Shown one piece after another: positions 8,958 to 18,521 of a stretch of 64,000 nt of DNA. Under the pieces are notes generated by a model, which saw nothing but the letters and a program-made list of their open reading frames with translations, did no database searches and was not told where the DNA came from. The position numbers were made by a program, and so were the translations under genes. Source of the stretch: Planctomycetota bacterium (GTDB lineage Bacteria > Planctomycetota > UBA1135 > GCA-002686595); assembly GCA_002686595.1 (NCBI GenBank), contig NYXZ01000015.1:19587-83586 (forward strand), in the 5' to 3' direction. Each line of letters begins with the position of its first letter. The stretch's first letter is position 1.

Positions 8958-9719
8958 CTAACCCAGGTTGAAGAGCCGGGTGGCGTTTTCGCTCGTGAGC
9001 ACTGCCAACTCGCTGGGGCTCAGGCCGCGCAGGCGCGCCAATTCGTCCACGACCGCAGCCACGAAGGCCGGTTCATTGCGCTTGCCTCGCCGCCCCTGGG
9101 GCGCCAGGAAGGGGCAGTCCGTTTCCGCTAGCAGAAGCTGCGCCGGGACGGCGCGGGCGGCCTCCCGGTTTGCCTCGTTGGCGGGATAGGTCAGGGCGCC
9201 TGAGAAGGAAATGTGCAGGCCTGCCTCGGTGTAGACGGGAAGCTCTTCTGGTCCCATGGAGTAGCAGTGCATTACTCCGCGCACGCCGGGATGCTCCGCA
9301 ATGATCTCCGCCGTGGCGGGATGGGCGTCCCGGCAATGGATGATGACCGGCTTGTCGAGTTTCAGGGCCAACTCCAGGTGCGCGTGGAAGAGGCGCTCCT
9401 GATCGGCCCGTGGCGAGTACTCCTTGAAGAAATCCAGGCCCGTTTCGCCCACGGCGACGCATTCGTCCAGGGCGCAGAGTTCGGCCAGTTCCGCCAGGTC
9501 CTGTTGGCCCACGCCGGCGGCGTCGTGGGGGTGAATGCCGACGGTGGGGAACAGTTCCCCATGTCTCCTGCACAGTTCGATGCACTGGCGCGATGTATCC
9601 AGATTTGTGCCCACCACCAGCATGCGGGTCACGCCTGCTTCTTGAGCCCGCGCCAAGACCGCATCCAGATCGGAGGCATAATCATGCCAGGTGAGGTGCG
9701 TGTGTGAGTCGGTGATCAA
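8958..9719 (-). CDS. tatD: TatD-family metal-dependent hydrolase / DNase
   Basis: 253 residues, a typical length. Metal ligands of the TatD TIM barrel are visible: DSHTHL at residues 4-9, GETGLDFF, IHCRDA, and ETDCPFL near residue 205. Family members are 3'-5' exonucleases or related phosphodiesterases in the cytoplasm. The start is a TTG at 9719 whose last two bases overlap the TGA of the upstream gene, indicating translational coupling. It converges on the pilin gene across the terminator. Confidence 0.92.
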   Translation of the reverse strand: MITDSHTHLTWHDYASDLDAVLARAQEAGVTRMLVVGTNLDTSRQCIELCRRHGELFPTVGIHPHDAAGVGQQDLAELAELCALDECVAVGETGLDFFKEYSPRADQERLFHAHLELALKLDKPVIIHCRDAHPATAEIIAEHPGVRGVMHCYSMGPEELPVYTEAGLHISFSGALTYPANEANREAARAVPAQLLLAETDCPFLAPQGRRGKRNEPAFVAAVVDELARLRGLSPSELAVLTSENATRLFNLG

Positions 9720-10624
9720 CCGCAGGCTTCTTCCAACATGTTCAGCAGGAAGATGACCATGTTCTGGTCGGCTTCCTGCTCGGCCACACGCTTGAAGATA
9801 GAGCAGGCGGTTTCCGCGGGGAGCGAAGCGGAGAGGGCCTGGGCGGCCTTGCGTCGCAGATAGCCGTTACCCGTGGACTCCACCAGAACGGCCTCCAGCG
9901 TGGCCCTTGAAAGGGTGCCCGGGTGCTTGCCGAGTTCCTCTACGGCTTGATGACGGGCCGCGTCCTGCATGAAGATATTGCCGGCCACGGTGGACAGGAC
10001 TTCCACGGGATCCGTGCCGGTTTGTTCGCAGGCGGTGACCCAACCCGCCAAAAGGAACTCCGCGTCGGGCATGGTCTGGCGCAGGCGTTCCTGGCGTAGC
10101 AGGGGCCCGAGTAACTCCTCGGCCCGGGCGGGGGAGGTCTGCGCCAGCAGGCGCACAGCTTCCGTGCGATCGCTCATGCGGTGGCCGTATTCGGTGACCA
10201 GTTGGACGAGGAGCGGTTCGGCGTCATCAGGGGCAGAGTGGGCGCCCACTTCCAAAAGGCCGTTGCGCACCGGGATCTCCTCCGGATTGTCGGCCAGCAA
10301 GCGCCCCAGGGCTGCTCGCCCGAGGGCCGGCTCAGCCTGCTTGAGGCGTGCCAGAGCTTCCCGGCCGGCGTGGAAGTGGGCATCGAGGCGGTCGCTGGTC
10401 CAGGTCAAATCAGGGGGAGTCAGGGTCCGTACCAGCTCGGTGATGGCGACGGCTTCCGGTGACCTGTCCCCCGGGGCAGCGGCGTCGACCGGGGTGGCGT
10501 GGCTTTCCCCAGCTCCTTGGGCAGCATCCACCGGAGGGCCGGAGGATTCCCCCTGGCCCCCTGTCTCGGACGCCCCGGAGCTGCAGGAGCCGAGACACGC
10601 GCCGGCGTAAAGCGCCCAGACCAT
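9716..10624 (-). CDS. Lipoprotein with HEAT-like helical repeats
   Basis: 302 residues if it starts at the ATG at 10624, chosen because it yields a short lipoprotein signal ending ACLGSC (Cys14); an upstream ATG at 10702 would bury this signal. After a Ser/Gly/Pro-rich linker the protein is almost all short amphipathic helix pairs (for example AVRLLAQTSPARAEELLGPLL), the pattern of HEAT or other alpha-solenoid repeats. No catalytic motif is seen. Such exported solenoids usually act as scaffolds. It is translationally coupled to tatD, but no functional link is obvious. Confidence 0.65.
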   Translation of the reverse strand: MVWALYAGACLGSCSSGASETGGQGESSGPPVDAAQGAGESHATPVDAAAPGDRSPEAVAITELVRTLTPPDLTWTSDRLDAHFHAGREALARLKQAEPALGRAALGRLLADNPEEIPVRNGLLEVGAHSAPDDAEPLLVQLVTEYGHRMSDRTEAVRLLAQTSPARAEELLGPLLRQERLRQTMPDAEFLLAGWVTACEQTGTDPVEVLSTVAGNIFMQDAARHQAVEELGKHPGTLSRATLEAVLVESTGNGYLRRKAAQALSASLPAETACSIFKRVAEQEADQNMVIFLLNMLEEACG

Positions 10625-11152
10625 GGTCGAGGTGTGTGAAAACGCACGCCGGGAGCGCGGAGTGGCACGTCTCTGGGGGCGGGTGTGTGAAAAAAGCGAC
10701 ATTCTATGCTGCTGGGAGGGGGTAAGCTTGCCTCAGGGGGGTGGAATGGGGCTTGATAGGGGAATAGCCGTATCAGCATGCGCCAGGCGGCGCCAAGCGG
10801 CCTCGGGCCCTGTTGTCCCCGGCGGGTCATTCGAGGGTATTTGCCCCGACGCCCGCCCGATGGCCCAGCCTACGCCGAGGGGCCCGCTTCCGCGGGCCCG
10901 ACTCACGAATAATCTAGCAACTAGAACGGCCTCCCTTCTATGATGCGGGGAAGCCTCGGGTCGTCGGAACTCCCGCCAGGGAGTCAGCGCCGTCCGGGGC
11001 TTGTCCAGCTGTCTCCCCCCAGTCGGCGGGACCACAAAACAGAACATCTCATACTCCTTCACTCTCTCCTCCCCTTACGGGTGCAGCGCTGGTCCACACC
11101 CGCGCCGCCCCGCTCAACCAACCTCCCTACGGCGCCCTTGGCGCCCTGCAGG
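10625..11152. other. Divergent 528-base gap
   Basis: Separates two divergently transcribed lipoprotein genes and so must hold promoters for both. The only clear structure is a perfect 8-bp hairpin at 10880-10899 (GGGCCCGC, loop TTCC, GCGGGCCC) with no T-run. An in-frame extension of the downstream gene to 10940 is open but Pro/Arg-rich and lacks a signal peptide. No RNA gene is recognised. Confidence 0.5.
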
Positions 11153-14100
11153 ATGCCCATGAAACTCACGGGATCGAACACCTGGCTGCTTTCCCTGGCT
11201 GCCCTCTCCACCCTAGCCGCCTGTTCCGACAGCGCTTCCAAGCTCGATACCGGTGGGGAGATGTACATCGACACCTGTTCCCTCGGCTGCAACCGCGGCA
11301 TCGACAACGACGGTGACATCCTGGATGTGACCTGTCAGGTGACAGCGATTTCCCGCAACCAGGAAATCGCCGTGGTATTCGCCAGCGCGGTGGACATGTC
11401 AAAGGTCACATCACAGTCTTTCCGCGTGATCGACACCGCCACCGGCGGCGTGCCCACGGGGACCTTCGTCCTCGATCCGGCCAATGATCACCGGCTGATC
11501 TACCGCCCGTCCCTGACCTTCGATTCCCTGGGCAACCCCATCTACGGATTCGATACGGATACGACCTATCAGGTGCGCATCAAGGGCGAGCAGGGCACCG
11601 GCCAGATGGGGCTGGGGCCCTTCATTGAGAGCGTGGGCGGGCGCACCAACCAGAGCGCGCTCGATTGCAGCGTGCGCACTGATACCACCATCGTGGACCA
11701 GGTGCCCGGTGCTCCGGTCTTTACCGCGCTAGTGGACACCATTGATCCCGGCACCGGCGGCGTGCTCACGGGCCAGGATGCCGATGGCGCGGTGGATGTC
11801 TCCCAGGACACCTCCATCGACTTCACCTTCCTCGATGTGATGAATCCGGCCACTTTGGCCAATCCGTCCACGGGCCTGGCTCCTTACATCACGATCCAAG
11901 TGGATCCGGATGGCGACCTGGGCACCTCCTCGGACCGCGTCGACGTCTTCGGTACCTTTGATCTCGACATTGACCTGGAACTGCTCGTCACGCACCTGTC
12001 CTTCACGAGCTTCCAGCCCCTGCCCTCCTCCGGCAGCGATCCCTCCAACCCGCGTCTGGTGGTTGTGAACCTGCCCCCCGGCGTGCTTGATTTGGCCGGC
12101 AACAGCCTGGATGACTTCGATGGTGACGGAGCCGCCGGTGGCACCTTCAGCTTCGCCGTGGAGGCCGTTCCCTTCGGCGCCTTCGAACTGCGCGATGAGT
12201 TCAGCAGCACCACTCCCGGCCCAAACGATTTCGGCCAGGACGCCAGCCGCAGTTGCGCTGGCATGCTGTCGGTTGACAACAATCTAGTGCGCGGCGTGGG
12301 CGGCGGTTCGGGGCGCTTGGGCGAACTGATCCTCTCACCCAATGAGACAGTGGTGCTAGTCACCGACAACAGTTCCGGTGCCGGGGCCACCTTTCCCCTC
12401 ACTAACCATCCGGCTGACATCCTCGGTAACAACAACGAAACTGTCATCGAAGTCACCGACGGCGTGTTCGAGTTTGCCTCGGTCTATGTGCCGAACGGCG
12501 CCTCGATAACATTCCAAGGCGAAAACCCGGCACGCCTCTTTTCCCGTGGACCGATCACCGTGGAGGAGGGCGGAGTGATAGATGTTTCCGGCGGGGCCGC
12601 TCCCAATCACGATGGTGTGCTCATGCACTCCCAGCAAACCACTTCCTTCGTCGGCGAGGGCGGACCCTTCGCCGGTGACGGTGGGATTGGTGGCGACCGG
12701 CATGACACCCAGGATCTCAACCTGCAGATCGCGGGTGGAACTGAGAATCCCGGGGCGATTACCGCCGGCCTGCCCGGCGAAGGCGTGGGCCAGTTCGCCA
12801 ACCTCGGGGGGGGACGGGGTGGTGTTCAGTACCCCGCTACCTATCCCACCGGTATCGCCACGCAGATCCAGTTGGAGGACTTGACCTTCTCCACGGGATG
12901 CGCCTCCGATCAAGTCGGAGGCACCGGTGGAGGCGGCGCCTATGCCATCGACGGTCTACCGGGCATCGCCGTGGCCGAGACGGACATATCCACTTCTCCC
13001 GCGGGCGTTGAAAACGCCGGGCCGGCCACCGCCGGAGGCGACTCCACGGGCATCTTCGATGCCAATGGCCTCGCGCGCACCCTGACGCCGGACGAGGGCC
13101 CCGGAGGGGTCAACTTCCCCCATGGTTTCCTGCGCGGCGGCTCCGGCGGCGGCGGGGGCGGCAACCACCCCATGAACACCCACTCGAACTCAACCGGAGG
13201 CGACAGCGATTGCTGGGACAGCAACATGTACACCATCGACGAGTGGTACGACCACAGTGGTGCCTCCGGCGGCGGCGGCGGCGGCGTGATTCAGGCTACT
13301 TCCGGCACGCGCCTCTCACTTTCCGGTGAGATCAAGTCCGTGGGCGGCCAGGGCGGAACTGCCATCACCGGCGGCTTTGCCTCTCCCGGCGGCGGCGGTT
13401 CAGGCGGGGGCGTGCTGCTGCAGGCGGTGGACATTAGCATCCTCGACCAACCTGGCCGCGTCAATGTGGACGGCGGCGAGGGTGGCGCCAGCCAATGGGT
13501 CGGCGAACTCTCCGGTTTGCCCTCCACCGGTGGCAAGGGCAGCCCTGGAATCGTGCGCATCGAGGACTTCTTCGATGCCCTCGACGTGGGGGAACTGGCC
13601 GCTTCCATTACCCCCTTCGATTCCAACGACCCCAACTCCCCGGACATTCTCTCCGCGGGCGGCGGGGCCTATGACCAGCCGGCGACTTTCCGTGATGGCT
13701 ATCTGCCCAACGCCTTCACGGGTTCCGTTTCATGCTGGAGGGTGCCGGATGGCAACTTCTTCGAGATGAGCTTCGACGCCGATAGCGACGACCCGGTCAG
13801 CGGTGATCCGAGCCTGATGGCCTGGAACGCGGATGTCATCTTTGCGCCCAACCCAGCAGCTCCCGCGACAACCGTGACGGTGGCCTATCGGGGCTTCGAT
13901 CCCCTGGGCGACAATCCCTTCGGCGTATCTCTTGAGTCCCACTACGGCAACACCATGAACCACGACTTCGATGGTGATGGCAACCCCGATGGGACGGCTC
14001 CGATTACCATTCGTTTCCAGGGCGCGCGTACCTTCAAGGACCTCGACAATCCCTGCACCGTCGACTTGATCGGCCCCGATAGCCCCATCAACCAGGGCTC

Positions 14101-14254
14101 ACTGACCCCCTGGGTCTCACACCCCGCTGAGCTCAACGACTTCGACCCGAAGCCCAACATGGTGCGCTACACGGTGGTCTACGACGCCACGCAAATCTCC
14201 ATGCACAATGTGCAGGCCATCGACAACCTGATCATCAAGGGAGCCCTAGACTAG
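11153..14254 (+). CDS. Large glycine-rich surface lipoprotein with Ig-like N-terminal domain
   Basis: 1033 residues. The ATG at 11153 (or 11159) gives a signal peptide with lipobox LAAC; no good Shine-Dalgarno precedes it. Residues ~60-170 look like an SbsA-type Ig-like (Big_5) domain (EIAVVFASAVDMSKVTSQSF onward), and a second such domain with AVDVSQDTSIDFTF follows. The centre has long Gly-rich loops (GGSGGGGGGNHP, ASGGGGGGVI, GGGGSGGGVLLQA) spaced along beta-strand-like stretches, resembling a right-handed beta-helix or glycine-rich adhesin. Asp-rich stretches such as DFDGDG suggest calcium binding. Probably an outer-membrane-anchored surface protein; the family is not recognised. Confidence 0.7.
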   Translation: MPMKLTGSNTWLLSLAALSTLAACSDSASKLDTGGEMYIDTCSLGCNRGIDNDGDILDVTCQVTAISRNQEIAVVFASAVDMSKVTSQSFRVIDTATGGVPTGTFVLDPANDHRLIYRPSLTFDSLGNPIYGFDTDTTYQVRIKGEQGTGQMGLGPFIESVGGRTNQSALDCSVRTDTTIVDQVPGAPVFTALVDTIDPGTGGVLTGQDADGAVDVSQDTSIDFTFLDVMNPATLANPSTGLAPYITIQVDPDGDLGTSSDRVDVFGTFDLDIDLELLVTHLSFTSFQPLPSSGSDPSNPRLVVVNLPPGVLDLAGNSLDDFDGDGAAGGTFSFAVEAVPFGAFELRDEFSSTTPGPNDFGQDASRSCAGMLSVDNNLVRGVGGGSGRLGELILSPNETVVLVTDNSSGAGATFPLTNHPADILGNNNETVIEVTDGVFEFASVYVPNGASITFQGENPARLFSRGPITVEEGGVIDVSGGAAPNHDGVLMHSQQTTSFVGEGGPFAGDGGIGGDRHDTQDLNLQIAGGTENPGAITAGLPGEGVGQFANLGGGRGGVQYPATYPTGIATQIQLEDLTFSTGCASDQVGGTGGGGAYAIDGLPGIAVAETDISTSPAGVENAGPATAGGDSTGIFDANGLARTLTPDEGPGGVNFPHGFLRGGSGGGGGGNHPMNTHSNSTGGDSDCWDSNMYTIDEWYDHSGASGGGGGGVIQATSGTRLSLSGEIKSVGGQGGTAITGGFASPGGGGSGGGVLLQAVDISILDQPGRVNVDGGEGGASQWVGELSGLPSTGGKGSPGIVRIEDFFDALDVGELAASITPFDSNDPNSPDILSAGGGAYDQPATFRDGYLPNAFTGSVSCWRVPDGNFFEMSFDADSDDPVSGDPSLMAWNADVIFAPNPAAPATTVTVAYRGFDPLGDNPFGVSLESHYGNTMNHDFDGDGNPDGTAPITIRFQGARTFKDLDNPCTVDLIGPDSPINQGSLTPWVSHPAELNDFDPKPNMVRYTVVYDATQISMHNVQAIDNLIIKGALD

Positions 14255-14271
14255 TCAGCCAAGCACGCGCC

Positions 14272-15501
14272 ATGGGCGCCCAAGTTCTCACCGCCCCCCT
14301 CATCCTCACGGCCCCCGGGCAATGGGTTGAGGGGGGCGGTGTTTTTGTTTGTGGCGGACGCATTGAGGCCGTCCTAGCCAGCGCGAAAGATGCTCAAGCG
14401 GTCGCCGGGGAACACGCCGCGGAGCTGCTGGAATTTCCGGACACGGTTCTGACGCCGGGCCTGGTAAACGCCCACACCCACCTGGAGCTTTCGCCTCTGG
14501 CTGGGCGCCTGGGCCAGGGACTGGCCTTCCGCGCCTGGGTCGATGAACTGCTAGCGGCCCGCGGGCGGGGCTCGCCTGAAGAGCAGGCCCGGGCCCTGGA
14601 GCAGGCGGCGCAGCGCATGTTGGAAACAGGCACCACCTTGGTGGGGGACATCGCCGCTGGAAACAGCGCCGAGGAAGCACTGGCGGAGAGTGGGCCAGCT
14701 CGTGTCTGTTACCGCGAGGTGCTGGACGGCGGCGAGGAACGGCGCGCAGCGGCGGCCCTGACGACGGTGGCCGCACCCCTGGCGCAGACGCCCGACCGTT
14801 ACGAAGGACTCTCGCCCCACGCGCCCTACTCCACCAGCTCGCGCCTGTTGGCGGGCGCCCGGGACCTGGCCCGGGAGCGGAACTTGCCCCTGGCTATTCA
14901 CTGGGCGGAAACCGAGGAGGAGGAGCGTTGGATGATGCGGGGTCGCGGGCCACTCAAGGGTCTGGTCAAATCCTCACCCCGCTGCTCGCCCCTGGATCAT
15001 CTGGATGCTGCGGGACTGCTAGGCCCGCGGCTGGCCCTGATCCACGGCAACCATCCCCGGTCCGGAGATCACGAGCGCCTGGCCGCCGCCGGGACCAGCC
15101 TCGTCCATTGCCCCGGCAGCCACCGCTGGTTCGACCGTCGCCCCTTCGACATCGACGCCTACCTGGCCGCTGGCGTCAACCTGGCCCTGGGAACTGATTC
15201 CCTGGCCAGCAACGCAGATCTCTCCCTGGTGCGTGAAATGGCCATCTTGCGCGAGGAACAGCCGCACCTGGCACCTGAATGCGTCTGGAATCTGGCCACG
15301 GTGGGCGGGGCCCGGGCCCTTTGCCTGGCGGGCCAGGCCGGAGTCCTCGAACCCGGGGCCCGAGCGGATATCTGCGCCTGGCCGCGGGCTGGCTTGGCAC
15401 CGGAAGCCTGGCTGGATTCCGTGACCCGTGGTCAACGCCTCCCCCGGGCCCTCTGGTTGGGTGGTAGGCGCCGACACTCGGCCCTGGATACTCCGGCGTG
15501 A
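14272..15501 (+). CDS. Amidohydrolase, cytosine/aminofutalosine deaminase-like
   Basis: 409 residues. It has the metal-binding pattern of the TrzN/SsnA/MtaD branch of amidohydrolases: NAHTHLE after TPGLV (~residue 66), an AIHWAE motif around 210, a single His in LIHGNH, and LGTDSLASN with the catalytic Asp around 310. These enzymes deaminate or dechlorinate heterocyclic amines. Aminodeoxyfutalosine deaminase (menaquinone synthesis), SAH/MTA deaminase or an uncharacterised deaminase are all possible, and the neighbours do not decide. It begins 17 bases after the large lipoprotein and precedes nrnA by 43. Confidence 0.8.
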   Translation: MGAQVLTAPLILTAPGQWVEGGGVFVCGGRIEAVLASAKDAQAVAGEHAAELLEFPDTVLTPGLVNAHTHLELSPLAGRLGQGLAFRAWVDELLAARGRGSPEEQARALEQAAQRMLETGTTLVGDIAAGNSAEEALAESGPARVCYREVLDGGEERRAAAALTTVAAPLAQTPDRYEGLSPHAPYSTSSRLLAGARDLARERNLPLAIHWAETEEEERWMMRGRGPLKGLVKSSPRCSPLDHLDAAGLLGPRLALIHGNHPRSGDHERLAAAGTSLVHCPGSHRWFDRRPFDIDAYLAAGVNLALGTDSLASNADLSLVREMAILREEQPHLAPECVWNLATVGGARALCLAGQAGVLEPGARADICAWPRAGLAPEAWLDSVTRGQRLPRALWLGGRRRHSALDTPA

Positions 15502-15544
15502 TATCTTCTAGGCTCCCCCGCAGTTGACCTAGCCAGCACACCCC

Positions 15545-16588
15545 GTGAACCAACCCACTCCCGAGACCAGCGCCCAGGGCGCCGCCGCTGCCACGCCCGC
15601 GGTTACTGCCTCTGACATGGCCCCCATGCTCGCCGCCCTGGAAGCCGCGGAGAGCATCTTGCTCTCGGGCCACGAACGCCCCGACGGCGACTGTCTCGGC
15701 GCCCAAGCAGCCCTCAGCGCCGTGCTCGGCGCCCTGGGCAAGCGCGTGACGATTCTGAACCCCGACCCGCCAGCTCCGGAGCTGTCGTTTTTGAGCGAGG
15801 GCTGCACCTTCGGTCACTGGCAAGGCGGCGACTTGCCGCCCCACGACCTGCTCGTGGTGCTGGATGTGGGCGAGCTGAAACGCTGTGGCGAGTTGGGCGC
15901 GGCCCTGGCGGCGGCTCCCTCCAAGAAGGCTGTCATCGATCATCACGTGCCCGCGCCTGAGCCCTGGTGGGATGTGGCCTATCTCGATCGCAGCGCCTCG
16001 GCCACGGGCCTCATGGTGGCGCGGCTGGCACAGGGCCTGGACGTCAGCCTTTCCCCAGCCGCGGCGCGCGCCGTGTTCACTTCCCTGGTCACGGACACCG
16101 GTTGGTTCCGCTACGGCAACACGGACAGCGAAACGCTTGACCTGGCGGCGCGCTTGGTATCCGCCGGTGTCGAGCCGGATGTGATGTTCAGTTTGATCTA
16201 CCAACGCAAGCCACTAGAGCACCCCCAGGCCGTGGGCACCGCCCTCTCGGCCACGAGCTTTCACAGCGAGGCCCGCTTGGCGCTCTGTCAGGTTCCCAGT
16301 CCCGCCGCCGGCCAAGCGCCGCGCCTCGATGGCGACGATGTGCTCGACCTGTTGCGCTCCGTGGAGAGCGTGGAACTCGTCCTGCTCCTGCGGGATCAAG
16401 GCAATGGCAGCTGTCGCTTGTCGGCGCGCAGCAAGAGTTGGTTCGATGTGAACCGCCTGACCAATGCCGTGGGTGGCGGAGGCCATGCCCGGGCCGCCGG
16501 CGCCACCGTGACAGGTTCCTTGGAAGAGGTCCGGGAGCAGCTCATGGAACTGGCGCTCGAACAGTTGGAGCAGGAGGCGCCGTCGTGA
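15545..16588 (+). CDS. nrnA: DHH/DHHA1 phosphoesterase, NrnA-type nanoRNase / pAp phosphatase
   Basis: 347 residues with a GTG start at 15545. The DHH motifs are present in order: HERPDGDC (~residue 40-47), VVLDVGE, and IDHHVP (~133). The DHHA1 domain ends with VGGGGHARAAGATV, the substrate-binding glycine motif. NrnA enzymes degrade 2-5-mers of RNA and dephosphorylate 3'-phosphoadenosine 5'-phosphate, using manganese in the cytoplasm. The first ~25 residues are a Thr/Ala-rich extension of no clear function. Its TGA overlaps the GTG of the next gene. Confidence 0.88.
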   Translation: MNQPTPETSAQGAAAATPAVTASDMAPMLAALEAAESILLSGHERPDGDCLGAQAALSAVLGALGKRVTILNPDPPAPELSFLSEGCTFGHWQGGDLPPHDLLVVLDVGELKRCGELGAALAAAPSKKAVIDHHVPAPEPWWDVAYLDRSASATGLMVARLAQGLDVSLSPAAARAVFTSLVTDTGWFRYGNTDSETLDLAARLVSAGVEPDVMFSLIYQRKPLEHPQAVGTALSATSFHSEARLALCQVPSPAAGQAPRLDGDDVLDLLRSVESVELVLLLRDQGNGSCRLSARSKSWFDVNRLTNAVGGGGHARAAGATVTGSLEEVREQLMELALEQLEQEAPS

Positions 16589-17346
16589 GAATCGCGGTCA
16601 TATCCGACCTACATGCCAACCGCGAGGCTTTGGAAGCGGTCTTGGCCCACTTGGCCACCCAGGATGTGGGACGCCTCTTCTGCTTGGGTGATGTGGTGGG
16701 CTACGGTGCCGAGCCGGAGTTTTGTGTGGATCTCGTACGCGGCCATGCTGAGATATGCCTGCTCGGGAACCACGACGAGGCGCTCTTTGGAGACGCCTCT
16801 GACTTCAACACCCACGCGCGCAAGGCCATTGAGTACACGCGTTCCAGAATGCTGCCGAGGTGGTGGTCAGGCAGCGAGAAGAAGGCGCGCTGGAAGTGGA
16901 TGCGGGGTCTGCCGGATAACCACCGCGAAGGACGCTTCCTCTTCGTCCATGGATCGCCGCGGGATCATGTGCGGGAGTATGTCTTGGCCACGGACGGGTT
17001 TTTGAATCCTGACAAGATGCGCTCCATCTTCAACGCCTTCGAGGGCATTGCCCTCGCGGGCCACACACACCAGCCGGGCTTGCACGATGAGTCCCTCGGC
17101 TTTCACTCTCTTGAGGGCCGTGAGTCCTTGACTCTGCGTTTGCCGCGGGACGAGAAGTGCCTGATCAATGTCGGTTCAGTCGGCCAGCCCCGGGACGGGG
17201 ACAACCGGGCTTGCTACGCCATCTTGGAGGATGAGCTGATCACCTGGCACCGGGTGTCCTACGACTACCGCGCGGCCATGCACAAAATCCTGGATACCGG
17301 CGCCCTACCGGAAGTGCTCGCCCGCCGCTTAGCCGTGGGCAAATAG
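16585..17346 (+). CDS. Calcineurin-like metallophosphoesterase
   Basis: 253 residues from the GTG at 16585, which overlaps the nrnA stop (GTGA); a longer upstream frame would merely shadow nrnA. The five metallophosphatase blocks are all present: SDLHAN (7-12), GDVVGYGAEP, GNHDE, VHGSP and GHTHQP. The two-metal core and size suit the YfcE/ApaH-like branch that acts on phosphodiesters or phosphoproteins in the cytoplasm. Substrate unknown. Tight coupling to nrnA suggests a role in nucleotide or RNA turnover, but this is inference. Confidence 0.88.
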   Translation: MRIAVISDLHANREALEAVLAHLATQDVGRLFCLGDVVGYGAEPEFCVDLVRGHAEICLLGNHDEALFGDASDFNTHARKAIEYTRSRMLPRWWSGSEKKARWKWMRGLPDNHREGRFLFVHGSPRDHVREYVLATDGFLNPDKMRSIFNAFEGIALAGHTHQPGLHDESLGFHSLEGRESLTLRLPRDEKCLINVGSVGQPRDGDNRACYAILEDELITWHRVSYDYRAAMHKILDTGALPEVLARRLAVGK

Positions 17347-17388
17347 GATCCTCCGCTAGCTGTCGCAACTCTCCCCCGCGCCGCCATC

Positions 17389-18303
17389 TCAGCGGCGCAG
17401 GAAGTTGCCCATGATGTGCCCGATGAGCTGAGGGTTCTTCTGCAAGCGGCGCTGGGAATAGGCGCGCCATTCTGGACCGAAGGGGACATAGACGCGCACT
17501 GGATGGCCGGCTGCGCGCCAACTCTGCCAGAGCTGGCGCCGAACGCCGAGTAGGACCTGGAACTCGTAGTCAGCAGTTGTCAACTGGCCCTTCGAGAGCG
17601 CCTGTGTAAGGCGCGTGGCCAATACCTCGTCATGGGTCGCCAGGGTGACCCGCGCACCGCCCGCCCACAGACTTGAGCAGCAGTCCAGGAAGGCGTCGCT
17701 GATGGACTGGGGATCCACATGGGCGACCTCCGCCGGCTCCAGGTAGATGCCCTTGACCATGCGAACGTCGAGCCGTCCCGCGGCGGCGGGGGAGCCAGCC
17801 AACAGGGCCTCGATATCTACCGGTGTGCGCAGCAAGCGCGATTGCAGCACCAGGCCGATGTTGGCGTGCTCGCGGCGCAGGCGACCGAAGAGCTCCAAGG
17901 TGGCGTCGGTGGTGGGGTGGTCCTCCATCTCCACGCGCAGGTCGAGGCCCAAGGCCGCGCACTCCCGGGCCAGGCCGTCGTAGAGCTCGAAGGCCAACTC
18001 GCCGCCGAGCAGGAGGCCGAAGTGAGTGGGCTTGACGGAGATGTAGGCGTCGAGGTCGCCTTGGGCCACGGCGCGGGCAGCCGCCAGGTAGGCAGCGCTG
18101 GCGGCTCGGGCGTGGTCCTCGTTGCCCTGGCCTTCGCCGAGGATGTCGAGGATGCCTGGGAAGCCCTCGGCGGCCAGGTCGGTCAGGGCGGTGATGGCCT
18201 GCTCCAGGCGCTCTCCGGCGATGTAGCGTCCGGCCAGGCGCCGCATGATGGGCGTGGGCACCAGGGGCATGGTCGCCAGGACGAGGCGGGTGAGGGCGGA
18301 CAT
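17389..18303 (-). CDS. Proline dehydrogenase (monofunctional, PutA domain only)
   Basis: 304 residues, the size of monofunctional proline dehydrogenases. The FAD-barrel features are visible: SVKPTHFG, DLRVEMEDHPTTD, RMVKGIY (the conserved Arg-Leu/Met-Val-Lys-Gly-x-Tyr), LATHDE, EFQVLLGVR, VYVPFGPEW and C-terminal YSQRRLQKNPQL, which holds the pair of substrate-binding arginines. It oxidises L-proline to pyrroline-5-carboxylate with FAD at the membrane face. The partner P5C dehydrogenase is not in the window. It is alone on its strand, converging on the metallophosphatase gene. Confidence 0.92.
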   Translation of the reverse strand: MSALTRLVLATMPLVPTPIMRRLAGRYIAGERLEQAITALTDLAAEGFPGILDILGEGQGNEDHARAASAAYLAAARAVAQGDLDAYISVKPTHFGLLLGGELAFELYDGLARECAALGLDLRVEMEDHPTTDATLELFGRLRREHANIGLVLQSRLLRTPVDIEALLAGSPAAAGRLDVRMVKGIYLEPAEVAHVDPQSISDAFLDCCSSLWAGGARVTLATHDEVLATRLTQALSKGQLTTADYEFQVLLGVRRQLWQSWRAAGHPVRVYVPFGPEWRAYSQRRLQKNPQLIGHIMGNFLRR

Positions 18304-18521
18304 GGCGGGATTCTATGCGCCGGGAGCCTGAGTGCGCCACGGTGGCTCCGCTCTTGGCAGGGGGATCTCCCCCTATCCGGATGCGTATCAGGTCCAGCCC
18401 AGCACGGGCGCTGGGGACCCGTTCCATCAGATTCCAACAGGCGCTATCCGGTGCCACGCGGGGCCACGCGCTGCCACGCTTGCTCGCCCCGCTGTCGATC
18501 TGGCCCAGTCCAAGATCTACC

